Shown one piece after another: positions 58,580-64,000 of a DNA stretch of 64,000 nucleotides (position 1 is the first letter of the stretch; the number at the start of each line of letters is the position of its first letter). The notes beneath the pieces are model-generated. The model saw only the letters and a program-made list of their open reading frames with translations. It did no database searches and had not been told where the DNA came from. Origin of the DNA: Parelaphostrongylus tenuis (taxonomy: Eukaryota > Nematoda > Chromadorea > Rhabditida > Metastrongylidae); NCBI GenBank assembly GCA_019055375.1, contig JAHQIW010002123.1, positions 1 through 64,000 of the forward strand, given 5' to 3'. The position numbers and the translations under genes are program-made.

Positions 58580-58810
58580 TTATTATTTGAGCCAACTTGT
58601 CATGTGGTCTGGTAAGGGTTCTTGTACAGCCCGATATACGTTTTTCGTCCTTACAGACTCATCAGTCGGGTAGAACCCGATGTCTTTCGATCTTTTTATA
58701 GTCAGATCTCTCAAGAGCCCTTACCAGACCACATGACAAGTTGGCTCATATAATAATGAAAGATCTGTTGAAATTTGAGCGTGGTCTTAACAAAGCAGTC
58801 GAAAAAAATG
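58580..58810. repeat. Short family B copy
   Basis: AGCCAACTTGTCATGTGGTC at 58589 and its complement near 58735 enclose a 150-bp middle with the family's CTTGTACAGCCCGATA. It lies just downstream of the acidic first exon at 58.3 kb. Confidence 0.65.
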
Positions 58811-59144
58811 TATATTTCATTTTGTATTTTTCGTCTCAAACCGTATCTTTTCTACCTGTTTGAACCGTCGTTTTAAGACGAACGACAGTATAACTATTAC
58901 TTAAAAACACAATGTTCTCTTTAGGTAGCTATCTGAGTACCAGAGGGCAGGAGAATGGCAAAGCTGAAGCCTTAATAGATGGTCTTTTCCATGTTGCTTT
59001 TTGTAGTAGTACAATCTCTAATGTGATCTTATTATCATTGTTTATTCTGTGGATAATTCCATCTAATTTAGTGTTTGCTAATACCTAGTGACGAGCTAAG
59101 TTATTCAGTAATACCTTCCAATCGACATTATTGAGATCTCGCTC

Positions 59145-59530
59145 GAAAATTCAGTTTGATCGGATAGATTGTTTCAAGCCTTTCAAGAGGTCTGGGATAT
59201 GGCTCATCTCGCGCTTATTTCGACGTTCTCGCACGCCTCATCAGCACCACATACTCTAAGGCTCACTCCTGCTACTAGTAGTAGTCGGCGCCGAAGAAGT
59301 ATCACCCTATGTCAAGTGGAAGGATCATCTGATGTTGCGATCTAAAGTGATACTTTCACTCGATACACGGTTATACTTCTTCGACGCCCAGTATTAACAG
59401 TAGGGGTGAGCCAAAGGTTATATTGTACTGATGAGGCCTGCGAGTACATTGAAACGTACGTGTACCATCGAAATGCCATTCTAGAGCTCTTGAAAGGCTC
59501 AAAATGTTCTGTTCAGGCGAATTGTTAAAG
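59145..59530. repeat. MITE, family K, larger copy
   Basis: Left TTCAAGCCTTTCAAGAGGTC, right complement TGAGCCTTTCAAGAGCTCTA. The interior also has inverted CACGCCTCATCAG and CTGATGAGGCCTGCG. Confidence 0.5.
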
Positions 59531-59774
59531 ATGTAGCTGTGTGACGATCGATTGCCGTCGTCATATAGAATAGATGGACCAAGGTAGAACAGAGATCAGT
59601 ATAGTACTTTTATCCTCTGATAAGTACATGCTCAGGTTGTTGGTGATAGAATTTGTTGAATTCGACTCAATACAATGAATTATTAGCTGACGTATCGGCG
59701 AGATCGCCTTCTTCGAGCCTGAAAAGGTCAAATTGATTCGCGGTCTACTAAGTCAGCTACTTTTTGATTTTCTC

Positions 59775-60372
59775 CTTTAAGCCAAACACGAGGTGTTACA
59801 TTAAACTTTATTTCAGAGCTGACGTTTCGGCAGTTCGCCTTCTTCAGAACCTGGAAAGGTCAAATTGTCCGCAATCCAATCAGTCAAACACCACCATTAC
59901 TCCCCTTGAAGAAATCACCAGACCTAAATTTTAATCGCATCAAGCACAAAATCAACTCTCAACATACTCACCGCTTTTTATATGTGTTCCACCGAATGAT
60001 TCAAGTGGAACCCACCGGAAGCAGATGAATAGGCTTGTAATGCACCCAACCGATCAAGACAACAGCCTTACATAATGACTCAAATCACGAGTGAATTGGG
60101 TGCATTACGAGCTTATGTGATCTCCTTCCGGTGATATCTACTTAAATCATTTAGTGGAACACATATAAAAAAGCGGTGAGTATTGTGCTGGATGCGATTG
60201 AAATCTAGGTCTGGTGATTTTTTCTAAAGGAGTAATGGAGGTGTTTAACTGATTGGATTGCGGACATTTTGATCTTTCCAGGTTCTGAAGAAGGCGAATT
60301 GCCGAAACGTTAGCTGTTGAATAAGGCTTAATGTAACATCTCGTGTTGTGTCTAAAGAAGGAATTTAGGAAA
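59775..60372. mobile_element. Second Penelope-like inverted tail pair
   Basis: A minus-oriented tail at 59775-60080 and a plus-oriented tail at 60085-60372 meet near 60083. Both contain the CCGAAACGT-AGCTG end and the TTGCGGACA-TTTGA-CTTTCC box. The endonuclease codons are almost absent, so this pair is shorter than the one at 28.4 kb. Confidence 0.65.
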
Positions 60373-60891
60373 TATTGAAGCATGCAGAGGTTATTAGACA
60401 GCCGATCTTGGGAATTGTTCAAATACTTTCACTGTTCCACCACAAAATGTGACAAACAAATTCTGAATCGTTCAGTAAACAGTTTCTTTTAGAACACTCA
60501 CCGTTCTATGGCTCTTAAGTTTCCCAAGTATTCATTGGGTAAAAATCGCCCGGTCGGATTGTCTGCTATTTTTATTTCTCGTTTTTTTTTATTATTTTAC
60601 TGTACTAAGTGGTGTTCACTAAAATCTGATATCACCAACCTGGTCGTCCGATCATCGAACAGACGCTGAATTACTTTGTATAGCGAAGTTCATAAACAGT
60701 CAGTCCTGAGAACAAGAATCTAAAATGCTTATGAATTTCTTTGATAAAGTTTCTACAATAGCAGCAATATCACATGGCCATATTTAGCGCTGTTTCGCAG
60801 AAATCTGAGATATTATGGAAGTGATACGTGAAGATGTCTTTGTTAGACTGCTTTAGAAGATTATCTAGCACTATACGGATACATACTTATG

Positions 60892-60921
60892 CATATATAT
60901 ACATACATATGTATATGCGTT

Positions 60922-60976
<55 letters not shown>

Positions 60977-61060
60977 CATATGCATGCACATGTGCACCAT
61001 CATAACACGTGTTTATTTCTATATATACGCATATGCATGTATATACATGTGAATATACAC
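60892..61060. repeat. TA microsatellite with ATRCATAT flanks
   Basis: (TA)n at 60930-60970, flanked by ATGCATATATACATACATAT-like alternating purine-pyrimidine DNA. Non-coding. Confidence 0.9.
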
Positions 61061-61236
61061 ATGTCCTATAGTTACGTATCTTTATATCTGCGCACATTTA
61101 TGGGTTATCTATATAGTTATTAGATTGAAAACTAGATTCTGTCGCATTATCTTTGTTATTTTTATTTTTTTCACGACAAATTTATTTCTTACGATCTTTT
61201 TCATTGGTGTTTGGTGTCATTCGAAAGCGTGAGATC

Positions 61237-61745
61237 TCAAGATTCTAAATGAGCCGTTTTATTCTTCATAACGGTGTAAATTTTTTTCACTCTAAATGAA
61301 TGACTGTGCTTTGTCACATCATCGAATTTGGCACGGCGTTTTCCTGCCAAAGAATGTTGTATAGTACTGAAAAGATGGTAATCATTTGGAGCAGCACGTG
61401 GGTTATACGATGGATGAATCAAACGTTCCCACCCTATGCTTCAATCCTTTGCAGTGTCAGACACGCACCGTGTGGACGAACGTTGTCTTGACGAGCTTCG
61501 ACAAAGTTGTTGCAGCCGATTTCGACGTGTTGGTCTTACCTTCAGGAAATTCTTTGAACCATCCTTGTGTAGTTCATGGATCAACCGCCTTATACTAAAG
61601 TGGTCTACATAGTCTTGTGTCGTCAAGGTGACAGAATGACCCAAGTAAAACGTACAAGAAAATCTCACGACTTCAGTTTTGAAGTGTTTATTCTGAAGTA
61701 GAAAGTTATTCCAAACAGCTCCAAAAATAAAATGGCTTACAATTT
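61237..61745 (-). pseudogene. Mariner transposase C-terminal remnant
   Basis: Minus-strand pieces include HPSYNPRAAPNDYHLFSTIQ and QHSLAGKRRAKFDDV, matching the mariner block around the third catalytic aspartate. Upstream in another frame is a degraded DN-RPH motif (61460-61500). Several frameshifts and stops are present. Confidence 0.65.
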
Positions 61746-61896
61746 TAGCATTTTCAAATGACTAGCTTTCGAATACTAAAAAGCAGGATGAAAAGAGTAA
61801 GAAATGAATTTTTTGCGAATGAATAAAAATAACAAAAGATGACAATAGAACTTAGTTTTCAACTTGGTAGTCACTTATGCATTATATGCTTGCATG

Positions 61897-61900
61897 CGTG

Positions 61901-61931
<31 letters not shown>

Positions 61932-62263
61932 TATATGTATATGTATATATATGTATATGTACATATATATATATTTATTTATGTACATATATGTATATGT
62001 ATATATATGTACATGTGTGTGCACATATGCACATACATGTGTATGCGCATTTAATTGTACACATACTATCCGCATATACATGTACATATACACATATGCA
62101 TAGAATATATGCATAAATTTATATATATATTTATATATATGCGTATATATATACATATATATATTATGTACACGTGTGCCCACCGGTATATATATATATA
62201 TATATACGTCTGCATGTATCTGTGTATGTATGTCTATATATATATATATATATAAAAATATGT
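61897..62263. repeat. Complex TA/TATG microsatellite
   Basis: Alternating purine-pyrimidine tract of about 365 bp made of TA, TATG and TGCATA units. It accounts for all long Tyr/Ile/Met frames here on both strands. Confidence 0.95.
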
Positions 62264-62342
62264 GCACATATGCGCATTAAATTATATAGTTATATTAGAT
62301 ACATTTGCTATCGACCGCTCTTTTACGGACCCGCTTTAAAGG

Positions 62343-62472
62343 ATATAATCTGATGAGGACATGACTTGATTTGAGCCGATAGGTCCAGTGCTATATAGGC
62401 GCATATTTCGTGGCGAAATACTACACGATAGCCCATGTAGCAGTGGACCTATCGGCTCAAAACAAATCGTAT
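62343..62472. repeat. Small MITE with 30-bp inverted ends
   Basis: GATTTGAGCCGATAGGTCCA and the complement of TGGACCTATCGGCTCAAAAC form the stem. The middle is about 70 bp. Confidence 0.6.
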
Positions 62473-62691
62473 CATTATTAGTTATATAACAGTTATAGGG
62501 CGTCAAAAGGATCGTAGATATTGGTAAAAACATAATATCGTTCTAAATGTAATTGCATTAGAGTATTTTGTTTGAAACCTATTTTGATTTGGTCAATTGC
62601 ATTCTGAAATGAGTTTGTTTGGCTTTCAGGATTTTTGATTTAACAATGCTTTGCTCTTTTTGAAGTGTTTCTCTTATCGAATCTAGTTTAG

Positions 62692-63782
62692 TTCGATGTT
62701 GTGGTCTGTAATGAGCTTCCGAATACGGAGCTTTATCGAATGCATTTCCCGGATAGGAAGAAAGATGTATTTAACTTCGAACGGCATCCACGTGTTCGTT
62801 ATAAGAAGAATGTGAAAATGGTAAGCGGAGTGCTGTCTCACAAATCGTTTTTTTTTTTTTGTATAAGGCTTGTGCAAGAATGGAATCTTCATTGAAGCTG
62901 TGGCCAATGTTTTTGGCGAGTCAGCCTTTCTCAAAGCCACTGAACTATTTACATGCGAGAAATCACTAGTGTGCACACTGTGGATAAATAAGGATGAAGC
63001 GCTAGGTGTTAATCGAATGCTGAAGAATCTTTCATGTTAATCACCTTCATCCGAGCATCGTTTGAGGTGATTGAATGATATAGCCTATACGAAGACTCTC
63101 CTCTCGGTGGCATGTCAGTGGATCGCAAGTGCTGCTATCACTCTAGAACAAGTCTGTTACTAGCTCACCGACTCCAGAGGGATGTAAGGCTTGTTGAGCC
63201 TGAAGATCGACCTCTAGCCAGTGCGCCACACGCGCTCCTACACCATGGACAATGAATTAATTGTGAAGTGATTAGGTACAGTGAGAAAGAAGAAATCGCT
63301 GAAACGTTAGCCATGGTCTTGAAAGAAGATACCAATGTCGGAGAGACTTCCAGTAGAGGACAAACTCTGGCATAGTTTCCTTAGTTGATGCGAAGAATAA
63401 GTTGGAGTATTTCTTTGACTCATTACGATATTTATTAGCAAGTTCTCCCACCCCCCCCCCCTTGTGGGAGTGCTGTCTTCTCGTGTGCGTTGACAGTAGT
63501 GAGCGCAGGTTCTTTGGACCTTTTTATATGGCTTGAATAGGGTTCAAAGCCACAGTGTTTACTTTGTTCGTCTTAAAAATTCTCTGGTGTAACAAATTTC
63601 TTCATTTGTTTGCCTAGCTCAGGCTACTGTGCTTAGTTGTTCCATTCAAGTGACGTAATTTTCTCACAACTTCAGATGGAAGTACGTCTAGCTCCTGATA
63701 TGGCGAGTGGATCATTTGACAAGGCAAAAGCTGAACGTTTTGCTGCTATGGGTTTACCAAACGTAAAAACTGAGAACGATAT
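62692..63782 (+). CDS. Exons of an unidentified gene running off the right edge
   Basis: Exon 62692-62820 follows a TAGTTTAG acceptor and encodes FDVVVCNELPNTELYRMHFP, then FNFERHPRVRYKKNVKM, ending at a GTAAGC donor. Exon 63676-63782 follows CTTCAG and encodes MEVRLAPDMASGSFDKAKAE, then RFAAMGLPNVKTEND, ending at GTGAGT. The two join in phase. Between them, 62869-62980 is open in one frame (NGIFIEAVANVFGESAFLKA) and could be a third exon, but a degenerate SINE abuts it. Both clear exons have protein-like composition and good splice sites. I do not recognise the family; it is partial at the right edge. Confidence 0.5.
62985..63240 (-). repeat. Degenerate SINE family 1 copy
   Basis: Starts with the tail complement AATAAGGATGAAGCGCTAGG and ends with CAGTGCGCCACACGCGCTCC. 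It lies between two candidate exons of the gene at the right edge. Confidence 0.6.
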
Positions 63783-64000
63783 GTGAGTTCAATCGCTGAA
63801 GGAATCTAGTATTTCCGTGAACAATCACATATACCTTTCATATAACGTGAAAGGGGTAGCTGGTTTGATAAGATTTTCGTTTTATCTTACGAGTCAGTTG
63901 ATTTTCAACACTGAAAAACGCATGAGCTGGCCTGCTCAAAGTAATCGAGTAGACAGACTAAAATGCTTAGTAACATAGAAAGAGCGATGTGCAAAATGAG

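Overview
The window is nuclear DNA from a multicellular eukaryote, most likely a clade V (strongylid or hookworm-like) nematode. The coding exons are short (49-153 bp), acceptors are often of the TTTCAG type, and several start codons lie 3-25 bp behind an acceptor with no upstream exon, which fits spliced-leader trans-splicing. The species assignment is inference. Long ORFs are uninformative here; the genes were recovered by joining exons through splice sites, reading phase and family motifs.

Layout: (1) 1.2-7.2 kb, minus strand: a rab-18 GTPase gene. Its first two exons are clean, but the three distal exons carry many single-base frame breaks. Its start is preceded by a 16-bp palindrome holding a CLEAR/E-box. 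(2) 15.6-19.1 kb, plus: the 3' end of a coiled-coil protein gene. (3) 23.8-30.65 kb, plus: a CK1/TTBK-group protein kinase of eleven exons, with a mariner in one intron and a large Penelope-derived inverted repeat in another. (4) 34.85-43.4 kb, minus: an AQP11/12-type (unorthodox) aquaporin with NPC and NPL pore motifs. (5) 49.9-54.2 kb, minus: a complete four-exon CISD3-type protein with two CDGSH iron-sulfur motifs. (6) 58.3 kb to the right edge, plus: an acidic first exon and further exons of one or two genes I do not recognise.

Most of the rest is transposon-derived. I see five mariner-family remnants and Penelope-like tails, one pair forming a 1.2-kb inverted repeat. At least four repeat families have tRNA-like heads, two of them with acceptor-stem complementarity still visible. 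There is also a long-terminal-inverted-repeat family present four times, several palindromic MITE families, a 30-bp tandem array built from a MITE terminus, a diverged 70-85 bp array in a rab-18 intron, and TA-rich microsatellites.

The genes are unrelated housekeeping or signalling functions (vesicle and lipid-droplet traffic, kinase signalling, intracellular water or glycerol transport, mitochondrial Fe-S chemistry). Their spacing and mixed strands give no sign of an operon. I see no viral, toxin, CRISPR or bacterial sequence.
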